Positions 46,601 through 57,494 of a stretch of DNA of 64,000 nt are shown piece by piece. Below the pieces are notes generated by a model. That model worked only from the letters and a program-made list of their open reading frames with translations. It was not told the origin of the DNA and ran no database searches. This stretch comes from Gnetum montanum. Its lineage: Eukaryota; Streptophyta; Gnetopsida; Gnetales; Gnetaceae. The DNA lies in the NCBI GenBank assembly GCA_015680685.1, contig MNCI01002682.1, positions 186,352-250,351 on the forward strand, written 5' to 3'. The position numbers were made by a program, and so were the translations under genes. Within the stretch, counting starts at the first letter, position 1. Each line of letters starts with the position of its first letter.

Positions 46601-49600
46601 GGGCTTAATTGGGGGTTGTTTCCCCCATGCCTCCCAATACCTCTGCTTGGGAGGAGGCACTTGTAAGCCCGGAGGCACTTGTAAGCCCGCTGCCTATTGC
46701 TGTCTCTCCAAGGGTGAGGGGGTGTGGAACTCCCGCTCCTAGGAGACCGGGTCTCAATGATATGTGGTTTCTCCCAACCTCCTCTTGATCCTATGGCTAG
46801 AAAGATTTTTAGAGAAGATGCTCATGGCTTCCTCATTGTTGACCTAGAGACCATCTGAACAAGAGACAAAAAAAAAAAAAGACACAACTAGATATTGACC
46901 TTAGGGCTCAAATAACCCTAAAAGGGATCTACAAAAAATAGTTTATAAATAGACCATAAAGATTCTATCTTGAAATTGCAAGGGCCAAGGTGCCCCCTAC
47001 AAACGAAGTACTCTAAAAGATTTGGTGCAAGATGAGGGCTGCTTGATGGTGTGCCTCCAAGAGACCAAGTTGCACACCACCAACTATAATATTCTACAAT
47101 GGCTGCGTAGGCTGCATAGGGCAGGCACATGCATGTTCCTTCCCTATCTTTGTTCATGTTCAAAAAGCCATCAACAATGTAGACAATGATCCTTTGATCA
47201 CCCAAAATCACCATGATTGAGCTCACTCAAGCCATGTTGTCCCTCAATGTGGCTAGAGCCCCTAGGCCTAATGGTTCATCCATAGAATTCTTCGAAGAAT
47301 TTTTTGACGTCCTAGGGTAGAACATGCTTGACGCCTTCAATCTAATGTTGAAATAGGGACAGGTTTGCCATGAGATTAATTGCTCTTGATTTGTTCTACT
47401 ACCTAAGGTCCCAAATCCAACCTTTCCGGCTCACTACAAATAGATCAGGATTTGTAACACACTACTTAGAATTTTCACCAAGATCCTAGTTTGTAGGCTT
47501 CAACCTTTAATGCTAGATTTGGTGAGCCCCCACCAAGTTGCCTTTGTTAATTGAAGATTCATTCAAAACCAAATTCTCTTGTTACAAGAAACCATGCACT
47601 CTATCCAATGTACCAAGTTCCCTAGTATGTGCATCAAGCTTGACATTGCAAAAGCTTACAACATGGTCTAATGGAATGCCCTCTAGGATATTATGCTTAT
47701 GAAGGGGATTCACCCACATTTTGTGGCCCTCTGCATCAACCTTCAAGAGACAAGAGCCTACTCTTTTGACCTATTCAGAAGGCTATGGGGGTTCTCCTCC
47801 CCTACTAAGGGGTTACATCAAGGTGATCCTTTATCCCCTTATTTATTTATTATTGTCATGGATACTATGAAACTCTACTGCAGGGAGGAGGGTACTAAAG
47901 GCCTAAATATCAAAGGACTCACCTGACTCATTGAACACTATGCGGATGACACCATCCTCATGACTTGGGCGGCCATTCCTCAAGCTCTAGCCATTAATAG
48001 AGCTTTGGATAGGATGGCCTAGGAAGTGGTCTTGAAACCTAATCAAGGGAAATCGACTATACATTTCTTTCATACCAAGGAACCTATCTAACATTAGGTG
48101 TGTCAAGATCTTGGGATTCTTTTGGGTATGGGAAAGAACTTTTATTTGGGGGTTCCTATGTTTGCCTAGGGCTGACTACCAACCTAGACCTGCCTAATCC
48201 AACACCTCCAATCCCAGGTGAGGCACTGCATTGCACGCTTCTTGACACAAAAAGGCAAGCTCATTTTGGTGACCTCTATTCACTTAGCCATTACCAAATA
48301 TGTGGCCTTTGTAGCTGCACCATTGGTAGGGGTGATCAACAAAGTTAATTAGATCATAAGGAATTTCATTTGGTCNTTGGGATATGGTGGCCAAGCCCAA
48401 GCTTGCTAGGGGCCTGGGGATCCTTAAATTTGAAGACGTTATCCTCGTGGGACATCAAAACATTATTAACTAGTTTATACAAGACTAGGGGAGTAGGCAT
48501 CAATGGACGCATATCATGGCAAATAAATACTAGCCTTGGGTGGCAATGTCTGGGGACTCCCATATCTAGAGGAACCTATGCACTTATGCCCATAAACTTA
48601 TCTAAGGGAGGCTGATGGGGTTGCAACCAATGGACGACATCAAGCTTAAATAGCTTGTAGAGGGTGGTTGGTGGCGCATGTGGCAAGGGTAGCTCCCTAA
48701 GAAACTTAACTACTTTTCTTGGCTCTTGGTGCGCTACCTATACGGGCTAGGCTCAAAGCGTGGGGATTTATTAACGAGGACACTTGTCCCATTTGCTGTG
48801 CATGTAGAGAGTCCACGTTGAACTTGTTTGTGCACTACCCGTATGTAGCCAATGTGTGGATGGCTATCAGTATTTCCCCATCACTGTAGGCTTCTAGTGA
48901 TTCGTTGGTGACGACAATGCTCTAGAACATATGGAAAGCTAGAAACACCAAGATTTTCTGCTCCACGCCACTTTCCTCACCCTTATGCATTGCCTTTCTT
49001 GTGCAGCGTTTATGGAGGGAAGCTAAGGCGAACATGGAAGTTACCCTGACGTACAAGCCTAAGGTGGAGGGGTTCTGTAACAATCATGTTCTATGGGTCT
49101 TGGTCATTTGGAATTACAACCAAGACCTACCTATGGATCTATAATAATCTTTTGCATAATGCTTGTATATGTTAACAATGGCCTATTGGAATTGAACCTA
49201 TCATTACAAGAATGCAAGCCACATAGTATCTAAGAAATCACGCAGCTTAATATAAGACAATTGTATTCTTAATTGACTTACCCAACAATCCATCCTTTTA
49301 CTTTTCTATAACTATCACCATTCTATCATGGAATACATGGCCATTAATATGTGTTTTTATTTATCTTTTCCATATTTCCTCAAATTTTCATGCTTTCTTA
49401 AAAAAAAGGATATCTTTGGGAGCCTCAATGCTCATTCCACCAAGGAGGTCTAGGAGGATTAGTGGATGAGTGAAAGCCTAACTCTTTGAGTGGCTGTGCC
49501 CAAGTTTAAACCGAAGCTTTCCAACTTGAGAGAGAGCACCTTACCATCCCTCCAAATGACTGTCCCTAAATCTTCATGCCTGCTTAACCCCCTTAAAAAT

Positions 49601-50928
49601 CCTCCTCTAACAGCTCCACATAAGAAACTGGAAATACTTGGGTTCACTTTTACAAAGCTTTGATAGAACTCCCTTCAGAGCATTGCCGAACAAGCATTCC
49701 TCCTATACGTATTTAGACACTTCGTCACATTTCACTTTCCTTTAAATATGTCTAGTTTCGCATGCAACCAGGCCAAAGATGCCGCCAGACAGCCCGTAGA
49801 CACGGATACATGACCTCGCAGAAGAACGCGAAGAATTTTCGTTTCCGATGTGTATTGTCAATGTACACTCAGCGACGTCAACCAAAATTTTCAAGTCCAA
49901 ACTAACCATAACGTTTCTAATGTTCTTGACCAGTCGGTGTGCAACAACTCTCTTCCAACTCCAGACTAAAAACTCCAATTCGAATTCCACTTCACTCCTT
50001 GGAGACGCAAAGCTAACAATATCCAATCCAGGAAAACTTCGAACATCCAAAGACGCAAAGCTAACAATATCCAATCTAGGAAAACTTCGAACATCCATCC
50101 AAACCGCAGCGAGGATGTAGTACAACAACAACAACAAGAAAACTCCTCATTCAAACATGCAAACCGCAGCGAGAACAACAACAACAACAAAATCCATTCC
50201 ATTCCAGTGGCTTTACGGAAACGTACCTGCAAGACAACGGAACTGACAACATCGGCGTACTTGACGGCCAAATTGAGCGACATGCAGCGCGCGGGGGCAA
50301 TGGCGAAGCACCGGAGACGCCGGCGCGTCACGGCGCCGTTGAGGCGCTCGGGGCACTTGGCGGCCACGGCGGCCAGCAACGCCGCGATGCCGGATCCCAG
50401 CGAGTGCCCCGCCAGCGTCACGCTGTACTCCGGATTCTCCGTGGCGAGCCGGCTCAGCGTCTCGGCCTCCTGCTCGAGCAACCAGACCGCGGATTTGAGC
50501 AGCCCGCGGTGCACGAATCCGCCGTCGAAGGAAGCCTCGGTCCGGTTATCGAGCAACACGGCGTAGTCGTGATTGTTCGTGAGATTGAGTCCGCGAACGG
50601 CGAGCACGATGGCGCGGGCCACGCGGTCGAGGTAGATCAGGTACGGCGGGGCGCGGCCCTGCGTGACGTCGTAGGAGACGCGCTTCACGACGAAATCGGG
50701 ATCGATGCCGTATCCGCCCGGAGGCGCCCAGCGCGGATGTCGCAGGTCGTCCTCGTAGACGGCGAGGATGAGCCTGCACAGGCGCGGCACCGCCTCGAAC
50801 TCGTCCGGCGCGGCCGCGGCCCAGTTGCGGCTGTCGTCCGACGCCGTGTGCGTGCACCGCTTCCACGCCCAGCGCGAGCACCCCACGCAGTATATGCATT
50901 CCAGCAGCGGCAACCCTAGCGTGGCCAT
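40323..50928 (-). CDS. Class-3 (alpha/beta-hydrolase) lipase family protein, five coding exons
   Basis: Joining 50928-50227, 45029-44971, 44771-44643, 42060-41925 and 40658-40323 gives an uninterrupted 453-residue protein with GT/AG borders at every intron. The nucleophile elbow is GHSLG (residues 174-178, Ser176). The acidic residue is probably Asp235 or Asp236 in DDFLPR, and His317 or His328 (KDHGIIW) is the candidate catalytic histidine. The N-terminus is Cys-rich (LLECIYCVGCSRWAWKRC), as is LPCLLCFRC. The C-terminal 110 residues are acidic and Ser-rich, ending KVVLK. It closely resembles plant proteins annotated as calmodulin-binding, heat-shock-related lipases (Arabidopsis At3g49050 type). 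Exon 1 is very GC-rich, later exons are not. Substrate and location are not shown by the sequence. Confidence 0.93.
40659..41924 (-). repeat. Lipase intron 4, containing a 28-bp direct repeat
   Basis: AT-rich intron of 1266 bp. GATATGCAGTAATGTGCATA and the following AGAAATTTT occur twice in tandem (41662 and 41690). Nothing else is recognised. Confidence 0.7.
41925..42060 (-). CDS. Lipase exon 4
   Basis: 136 bases. Acceptor TTGTAG|A; encodes CGRYPPVVKTAVPVDQRFEH, then CNATKDHGIIWIEKEARKAL; donor GAT|GTAAGT. It carries both candidate catalytic histidines. Confidence 0.92.
43390..43560. repeat. Intronic dispersed repeat with ATC-rich and poly(A) ends (intron 3)
   Basis: An (ATC/ATAATC)-rich stretch followed by TTGTCCCAACAAAATGGGGT and TGGCTATCTT is typical of a dispersed plant repeat, perhaps the 3' end of an RTE-type LINE or a SINE. 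It is followed by an (ATTT)n run (43443-43468) and a poly(A) tract (43536-43559). The rest of intron 3 (42061-44642) shows nothing I recognise. Confidence 0.4.
44643..44771 (-). CDS. Lipase exon 3
   Basis: 129 bases. Acceptor CACAG|C; encodes LPCLLCFRCMRDTC, then EERMLKDPKRLYAPGRLYHI; donor AG|GTAGGG. The codon split with exon 2 restores Cys254. Confidence 0.92.
44971..45029 (-). CDS. Lipase exon 2
   Basis: 59 bases. Acceptor AACAG|GATGAT; encodes DDFLPRTATPLEDIFGSVF plus two bases of a Cys codon; donor TG|GTATGG. DDFLPR corresponds to the D-x-VPR segment carrying the catalytic Asp in class-3 lipases. Confidence 0.9.
45385..49150 (+). mobile_element. L1-type LINE in lipase intron 1, antisense to the gene
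   Basis: ORF1 has the DUF4283-type pattern YVLLGGPWFFGAQGLALTHW and PIWIRVSTVP (about 46070-46200). ORF2 starts with the endonuclease start ILS*NCKGQGAP (46962) and LMVCLQETKLH. RT has IKLDIAKAYNMV*WNAL (about 47635-47685), HQGDPLSP (47816-47839) and YADD (47939-47950), followed by the L1 C-terminal region with IIRNFIWSLGYGG (48352-48395). Many stops. The 5' border and poly(A) end are not sharp. It accounts for most of the 5.2-kb intron. Confidence 0.85.
45538..45875. other. Assembly gap (338 N) bordered by G runs
   Basis: 16 G precede the N run (45522-45537) and 7 G follow it (45876-45882). Frames that cross it are not evidence of coding. Confidence 0.98.
50004..50099 (-). repeat. 48-bp tandem duplication at the start of lipase intron 1
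   Basis: GACGCAAAGCTAACAATATC starts at 50004 and 50052, with the rest of the unit nearly identical. The unit length is a multiple of three. On the minus strand the intron start stays open for 86 codons beyond the donor, so a retained intron would give a 320-residue protein. Confidence 0.85.
50227..50928 (-). CDS. Lipase exon 1 (residues 1-234)
   Basis: 702 bases, phase 0 at its end: ...VSSVVLQ then CAG|GTACGT. It holds the GRAPPYLIYLD and VLAVRGLNL strands and the GHSLG elbow. GC content is far above its surroundings and nearly all third positions are G or C. The start ATG at 50928 is followed by a protein start matching known homologues (GLPLLECIYC). Confidence 0.95.
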
Positions 50929-51000
50929 TGCAATCGATGAAATGAAACGGAACTAAGCCAAATGAAATTGCTTATCGCACAATTCGATACTCCTTAGTCC

Positions 51001-51390
51001 TGATTCTTCTGAATTCTTCGATGATTCTTCCGAATTCTCCTTCCTTCTCCTTTCGATCTCTGCAACTGCTCTTGGCTGTGTCCGCGGCCGCGGTTCGTCT
51101 TCCTCTGCTGCGTCGATTCTGCTGGCCTTTCTGTGTTGTGTCGATTCGTCTTCCGCCTTCTTTTTTCTCACTGCTTCTGATTCTTCTGAATTCTTCGATG
51201 ATTCTTCTGAATTCTCCTTCCGTCTTCTTTCGATCTCTGCAACTGCTGTCGGCTGTGTCCGCCGCGGCGGTTCGTCTTCCTCTGCTGCGTCGATTCTGCT
51301 CTCCTTTCTTTGTCGTGTCGATTCGTCTTCCGCCTTCTTTTTTCTCGCTGCTGCTGATTCTTCGTGTGCTCAACTCTGGATCTGTGGAAG
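51001..51390 (-). repeat. 177-bp tandem repeat upstream of the lipase start (leader/promoter region)
   Basis: Copies start at 51001 and 51178 (TGATTCTTCTGAATTCTTCG); a third partial copy starts at 51355. On the gene strand it is GA-rich. The unit equals 59 codons, so repeats of 59 residues appear in open frames on both strands, including a minus-strand frame 51373-50972 ending 44 bp before the lipase ATG. Related pieces (TGTCCGCGGCGG) recur at 51448 and 51600. It is most likely leader or promoter DNA, with no clear TATA box. Confidence 0.7.
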
Positions 51391-53521
51391 AGATTGCTTC
51401 TGATTCTTGTTCTGTTCTGAACTAACTCTGCAACTCTTTTGTTGTTTGTGTCCGCGGCGGTTCGTCTTCTCCCCTTCCTTATATGTATCGATTCTTCGTC
51501 TTCTCCTTCTTTTGTGTCGCCAGTGCCTGCCTGCTCATGAAATTACTTCTGATTCTTCTTCTTCTTCTCCTTGTGCTCAACTCTGGATCTATTGTTTGTG
51601 TCCGCGGCGGCTAGTCTTCTCCTTCTGTTTTTCTGGATCGAATCCGGCCTGGCATTCTCCTTTTGCTGCTGTTTCTTGTAGGCCTCTTCCTATGCCGGTG
51701 GGCTGGCCAGCTAAAAAAGAATTCCGGGGCAGGCATTGGCGGAATGTTCCGATGAAGAAGAAGAATCGAAGACAACAAGAACTTCATCATGTGTTTGATT
51801 GTTTGTTTGTTTGTTTGTGTGTGTTGCCAAGATTGTATTCTCTGGCGTTTGGGGGCGCAGCAGCGGACGGATTCAACTTCTGTAATTCTTTACGTTACCA
51901 GTTGTGAGTGAAGCAGCGGCAGAAGCGGGGAACAGGAACAGGCAAAATAGAGTTGTTTTTTCCCCTGTTACAGTCAGTCGTCGTGGCTGATAGCATAGCA
52001 TAAAATGCATATATTATTTGCTATGATGGAAATTTGTTGTTAGTAGGATGGCCATGTTTTGGGGTTAACGGATCTGTTTTGGGGAACACTCTTCTTTTCT
52101 TTGCTTTGGGTTGGCTTGGCATGGCGTCACCTGTGATTTTGCAACACACATTTCTTGAGGAAGAAGCATTCAGTGAAGAAGGGAAGATTCCAGTGTCAGC
52201 TTTCAACGTAGACTGCGTCTTTGGCCTTCTCGCTTCTCCACGTGCACGTGCCCGCATGCAACGTTGGAATTCTAGATCAACGGCAATTCCATTTTGTGCA
52301 CCGAAGAAAATTCCAAAATAAAATGCAGCCACCCCCAACTTTTTTTTTTACCGGTTTTGTTTTTTTTGTTTTAATTCATACCGGCTAATCCTCCCACGAC
52401 TACAAACTTTCAATTGAGATGAATGTTTTGATTCCTAAAGAACACTCAAAGATGCAAATATTTACGCAACACATATGCTCAACTTGATAACTAAGTAGTG
52501 CAAATCTTTTGAATGTTTAAGATTGTTATTCGCAAGAAATTTTTCCATGAGATCAAGGAATGATGGAGACACTTTCACCCATCACTAACCAGTGCAAATA
52601 AGCTTAAAGTTGTTTACTTAATGATTTATGATTCTCGTTAGTATTGATATAATAAAATTTTTCAATATTACTATGGTTTTCTTGTAAGCCAACATTCATT
52701 AATTAAGTTTAATTTTGAGGATATTGTTATTCATGATGGAAAGCAAAAGCAACGTGCTTTCTAAGTCATTAACAAAAATTAGATGTTCTACAAAAATACT
52801 TATTCCACCCAAAAATCCAACTAAAATTATTTGATGGGAGACATAAATTTCAAACTTGCTTTATCGAGTTTAAAGTAGATTTATTTCAGACAAGAATTTG
52901 GCAAACGATTTACTCAAAAAACAAGGATGAAGTGAAGATGTTCAACTCATGAAGCAAATTGAGAATTATGTAAAAAATCATATAAAACAAAGCTGAATCT
53001 TTTTCACACAATGCTCCATGTAAACCATACTTTAGTAGTACTCTTCTTATCATTCATATGGTATATAATACCAAGAAGCAAGCATCGTTGATTCCAATAA
53101 AATGTTTTCCCGTAACAAATAACATTAAAATTATTTCTTAGTTATGTGCAACATCTTTAATGATACATAAATCTCTACACCAAGCATCAATTTAACCATG
53201 CATAATATCAAATAAGATGATTAAAAAAAAAAAAAAAAAAACCAATCTATTCATTCTAATCATAAGAAGCATCAACATAAAAATTCTAAGTTTCTTGTCT
53301 TTAAAAGATTGTCCACCATGTTGGTGAGCCTAATGAATCAATCTTGATACCCGAAATATTAAGGTTAAAGAGAATACGAGCACCACCTCTGCTTAAGGAA
53401 TTAGTAACATCAATATGAAAGACTTGAGGAGATAAAAAGTTTGCAATGATTTGCAATTGAATATTTTTGGCCGAGAGGCCAACTCGTCTGGCAGGATAGG
53501 GGGGGAGGGGGGAGTGGATTT
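51391..53521. other. Upstream intergenic DNA, no supported gene
   Basis: CT-rich DNA to about 51900 with a (TTTG)n run (51795-51820), then AT-rich DNA from 52340. A run of A lies at 53223-53241. Open frames at 51407-51907 and 52021-52338 show no domain and look like composition effects. Minus-strand 53221-53440 faintly resembles a retroelement tail but is not assignable. Confidence 0.4.
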
Positions 53522-53526
53522 GACAC

Positions 53527-54575
53527 TGATGAGACATGAAATTGCCCATATTGCTGGCGGTCGTGTTAAGGCACCCACAATAACGCACCCACGTTATATC
53601 ATGGGTCGCAATATCGTGTATGCGATATCTCATGGGTTGCGATATCGTGTACGCGATATCTTATCTGCCTATGATATCGCGTACGCGATATCGCAGTCAG
53701 CCGCAATTTCTATAAATAAGAGGCAGCTCTCCCTTGTTCGGGATCCCAGTTTTAGAGTAGCGAAGCTCTAGCAGTTTGATCCCTCCAGAGTTAGATTTTT
53801 TCCCGTGTCTGCCCGCAGTGTGGTGAATGTAATTGTACGGTGTCTTTATTCGAGTGTGTCGTACTTGGACATGCACATGACTGGCAATAAAGATCGAGAT
53901 TACTTTATCATTGCAGCATTCACTTAGTTTATTTATTTGTTAATGTTATTTATTGCTTTCATAGCGCGGTGTGAGTACGACTTGATTACGAGCATCTACG
54001 GATGTGTACGGCTAGTCAAGGAATCGGTTACTCATCGCGATTAGTCTCTCACCCTTAAACTCCTAGAAGCGGAACGAGTACAGCTTGATTACGAGCATTT
54101 AAGTGTGACTACTTGGTTGCTCAGTGGCATATCCAGGATCTACGCTTGGTAACCCAGTGGCGTATTTGGGATCTGCGCTTGGTAATCCCAATGGTGTACC
54201 TAGGAGCTATGCTTGGTAGTCCCAGTGGTAGTCGTGCACGAAGTCCAAGATGTGTACGGTTGATCAAGGAATCGGTTGCTCGTCGCACTTAGGCTAGATT
54301 AGATTTTCTTACCCTTTTCCTCCTAGCTTAGATTAGTTAAATATTATTTTCCACTGCCATCAGGAGTAGCGTTAGAATTAGAACACAGCATACACCTCAT
54401 CTAGACTAAACCATACGTGACATATGCAAAACTAGTCTAGGTGGGAAGATAGCGAACTGCGACCTAAGGCTAACTATCTAGGTGCCACAACTAGTCCATC
54501 TGCGGAGTTCGACCGGATCGCGCGTGCGATGCTCGTTTCGTATGGTTGAGTGTAGGGGTACCTCGCCACTCATCA
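53527..54575 (+). repeat. Solo LTR of the Athila-like family
   Basis: 1049 bp, from TGATGAGA to CTCATCA, flanked by the perfect duplication GACAC (53522-53526 and 54576-54580). The U3 has the strongest palindrome array in the window: GATATCGTGTACGCGATATC (53641-53660) and the perfect palindrome GATATCGCGTACGCGATATC (53673-53692), then TATAAATA at 53711-53718. AATAAAGATC follows the transcribed start. The U5 has an expanded array of CTTGGTAAYCCAGTGG units (54110-54230). The internal region was lost by recombination between LTRs. Confidence 0.95.
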
Positions 54576-54580
54576 GACAC

Positions 54581-54835
54581 CCTCCAAGTAACGCCCTCCA
54601 CATCATGCGTCACATAAGATCCCACGAAATGGGAAAAAACATGAATCGAAGAGCCATGCCTTTTTATATTCCCATTACGCAAAATGTGAACCAAAGAGCA
54701 ATAGATTTTTGTATTCCCACTGCACACATAAAAAGGCCAAATGCAACCATATGCAAAATGGGAATGGGAATAAGAATGAGAATTCTATTTCCGTCTCCAT
54801 CTGCAACTACTGCTACAGGTTGCCTAGCTTAACCG
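54581..54835. other. Short spacer between solo LTR and subtilase fragment
   Basis: Diverged repeats of CATGCC/GCAATAG-TTTTTGTATTCCCA type (54650-54725) and a purine-rich run near 54755-54790. No gene. Confidence 0.5.
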
Positions 54836-55575
54836 AACCAACTTCGATGACGCCAACTTTGGAGCTTCGTTGGAGCACTAGAAAGGCACCTATGATGGTG
54901 GCCCATGCTTCAATTGCAATAATAAGCTCATCGGCATGTGCTTCTTCAACCAAGGCAATAATAAGGCAGTAGGCCAGTCGGCCCTTGTTGCATCCTCGCT
55001 CAACACTAAGGGCCACGACATGCACACGTCATCAACAATCGTCAACAACACTGTGGTCGACATCAATGTGCTTGGCTATGCCAACGACACTACCTGCGAC
55101 ATGGCTTGGCTTGCACGGATTGCCATTTACAAGGTCTGGTGGAACTATGGCTGCTTTAGCCCTGACATCCTTACGGCCATGGATGCCACTCTGTCTAACA
55201 GCATTGACATGCTTTCTCTCTCACTTGGTGACAACCTGTAGTAGTACTACACCAACAGCATCGCCATCGGCGCCTTCATCGCTACAGTCCACTGCCATGT
55301 CTTTGTCGCTTACTCGATCAAAAATTCCAGTGCTAACATTGCCTTAAATCTCGTGCCCTAGATCATGACCATTGTTGCTAACATCCTTGACCATGATTTC
55401 TTGGCCATCACAATGCTTGCCGATGGCAGCGAGTATGCCGGAACCTCACTCTACTCTGGGGAACTGCTACAAGAAGATCCAAATCTCACACTCATCTATG
55501 CTAGAAACACTAGCCTCGATGGTGACAAAAATGCCAACTTCTACACCTGTGGTAGCTTAGACCTCAGAGGTAGAG
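54836..55575 (+). pseudogene. Subtilisin-like serine protease (subtilase) pseudogene fragment
   Basis: One frame gives TNFDDANFGA, then GGPCFNCNNKLIGMCFFNQG, GHDMHTSST (the catalytic His box, GHGTHTSST in active enzymes), INVLGYANDTTCDMAWLARI, AIYKVWWNYGCFSPDILTAM and DMLSLSLGDNL. After two stops it continues with SIAIGAFIATVHCHVFVAYS, ITMLADGSEYAGTSLYSGEL and GSLDLRG. This matches the region of plant subtilases from after the catalytic Asp into the PA domain. The Asp box, oxyanion Asn and catalytic Ser regions are missing, and Gly-Thr to Asp-Met changes spoil the His box. It is GC-richer than its surroundings. Confidence 0.85.
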
Positions 55576-56390
55576 GAGGTGTAAATCATAATAAAATTTT
55601 TGTTATAATAGCTAAAAGATCTCTTCATTTAGGTTTCTTTTTCTTTTTTATAAAATTTATATATGAATTAGGCCAATATGTTTCTTGAGTAGCTTTGTCT
55701 GAATGTATGTTTTAAGCATAAAATTTTGCAGGCAGGGGTAGGATGAGGGGTAGAGCTAGAGACATTTGAGAAAGGACACTAATGGCTACAATTGAAGTTG
55801 CAGCCTAAAGGGAAGGGTCTTTTAAAGTTTCTATGTCAACAATAGCCTTTGGTTATTGGACTCATTTTCTAGAAACAAACTTTCTGCCACTCTTTTTATG
55901 TGTGTTTTTGTTAATTTTTTATAGTGAATTGTAACGTGTTGAACATTACATTTTGATGATTTTGTGCAATTTTCATAGTTTCACTTCAAGTTGAGCTCTT
56001 CTATCATTAGTACTTAGCATGCTTTCCTATACATTTGCATTCCCAATACAAAAACATTCCAAAGTTTGGTTTTGTTCTTTTTTCAATGCTTTTTGGAGTG
56101 CCAGGGAATTTTGAAATTGTAATTTTCTACTACTATCTTGAGTAATCTTCTTTTGCTACGCCTTTTTTCAATGTAAAGAAACATTTGTAAGTTCATGTTC
56201 TCTTTATCTCTTTGAAATTTTGTGTGGTCCGAGGAGCATCTCATCAGTCACCATTACAGCTAGCATAAGCCATGACTATTCGTAAATCTCAATGAATAAC
56301 ACTAGATAAGGCTACTATTAACATTTGTTGCATTATCTAGAGTCAAGACCATTGATTCTTTAAAGATTCATCCTCTTTTTCATATGCAAA
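55576..56390. other. Intergenic DNA, nothing recognised
   Basis: AT-rich. TTTTGCAGGCAGGGG at 55724 looks like a splice acceptor but no exon follows. No further subtilase sequence is seen. Confidence 0.5.
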
Positions 56391-56395
56391 GATAC

Positions 56396-57181
56396 TGATG
56401 AGTGGCGAGGTACCCCTACACTCAACCATATGAATACGAGTGTTTCACGCATGATCCGGTCGAACTCCGCAGACAGACTAGTTGGGGTATCTAGACAGTT
56501 ACTCGTAGATCGCAGTTTGCTATCTTCCCACCTGGACTAGTATTAGCTTTGTCACATATGGTTTAGTCCAGAGTGAGGTCTGTGATGTGTTCCTACACTA
56601 ATGCTACTCCTAGGTATGATGGTAAATAATATCAACTAAGCTAGGAGAGAGAGTGAGAGAGAATCTAAACTAGCCTAAGTGCGATGAGCATCTATTCCTT
56701 AATCATCCGTACAAATCTTGGACCTCGTGCACGACTACCACTAGGATTACCAAGCGCATGGCCTAGGTACGCTAGTAGGTTACCAAGTAGTCACACTTAA
56801 ATGCTCATGATTAAGTCGTACTTTTTCCGCATTACTAGGAGATAAGGGTAAAGAGATATTAACTAAGAAAGTAATAAATAACGATAACAATTAAATAATT
56901 AAGTTAAGTGAATGCTACAATGATGAAGTAATCTCGATCTTTATTGCTAGTCATGTGCATGTCCAAGTACGTCACACTTGAATAAGGATGTTGTACATGC
57001 ACTGGGAGAAAAGGGTTGAGAAAAAACTACTAAAAACTTAAAGCTTCAAGACTTCCAAGAAAAAATCAAAAATTGCCTACCAGATCTACCTACCTCTTAT
57101 TTATAGATGAGGAGATAGGCTGCGATATCGCGTCTAGGCTATGATATTGCGTACATGATATCACATATTCATGACTCATTA
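56396..57181 (-). repeat. Solo LTR of the Athila-like family, minus strand
   Basis: 786 bp with perfect GATAC duplication at 56391-56395 and 57182-57186. Read on the minus strand, it has decayed GATATC motifs (ATGATATCATGTACGCAATA, GCGATATCGCAGCC), TATAAATAAGAGG, AATAAAGATCGAG and an end reading GGTACCTCGCCACTCATCA. It resembles element A and E LTRs most. Confidence 0.95.
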
Positions 57182-57186
57182 GATAC

Positions 57187-57494
57187 AGAAAGATTTCAGA
57201 TGCTAAACATTTCCAAAGTAGAATTGCACAAAAAGTTCATTTTGCTCAGTTGGAGAATTAGGCATATTAAGTTCACACTTATCATTGTATTTTGCCTTTT
57301 GCTCAATCCTATTATACAGCTCTGTAATGTTTGTTGCAATAATTGTGCAATGTATTCCTTCATCAACATATACAAAATATATAAACTTTTATTTTAACCA
57401 ATTTATGTTTACCAATATATATTATTTGGAATGCAAATAGTGATGATAACTTAAAAAAAAATTAAATTCTACTCATAGCCCGTGAAACCACTCC
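57187..57494. other. Intergenic DNA between solo LTR and fold-back element
   Basis: AT-rich; nothing recognised. The 80-codon frame at 57155-57397 begins inside the LTR and shows no domain. Confidence 0.5.

Noticed and set aside
50404-50919. 171-codon plus-strand open frame
   Set aside because: It is antisense to lipase exon 1 and is explained by high GC content.
51021-51907. Long plus-strand open frames in the CT-rich region
   Set aside because: They arise from the 177-bp repeat and low-complexity CT-rich DNA; the residues are Ser/Leu/Phe-rich with no domain.
52021-52338. 105-codon minus-strand and 95-codon plus-strand open frames upstream of the lipase
   Set aside because: They overlap each other, show no domain, and the composition is mixed; no promoter or splice support.
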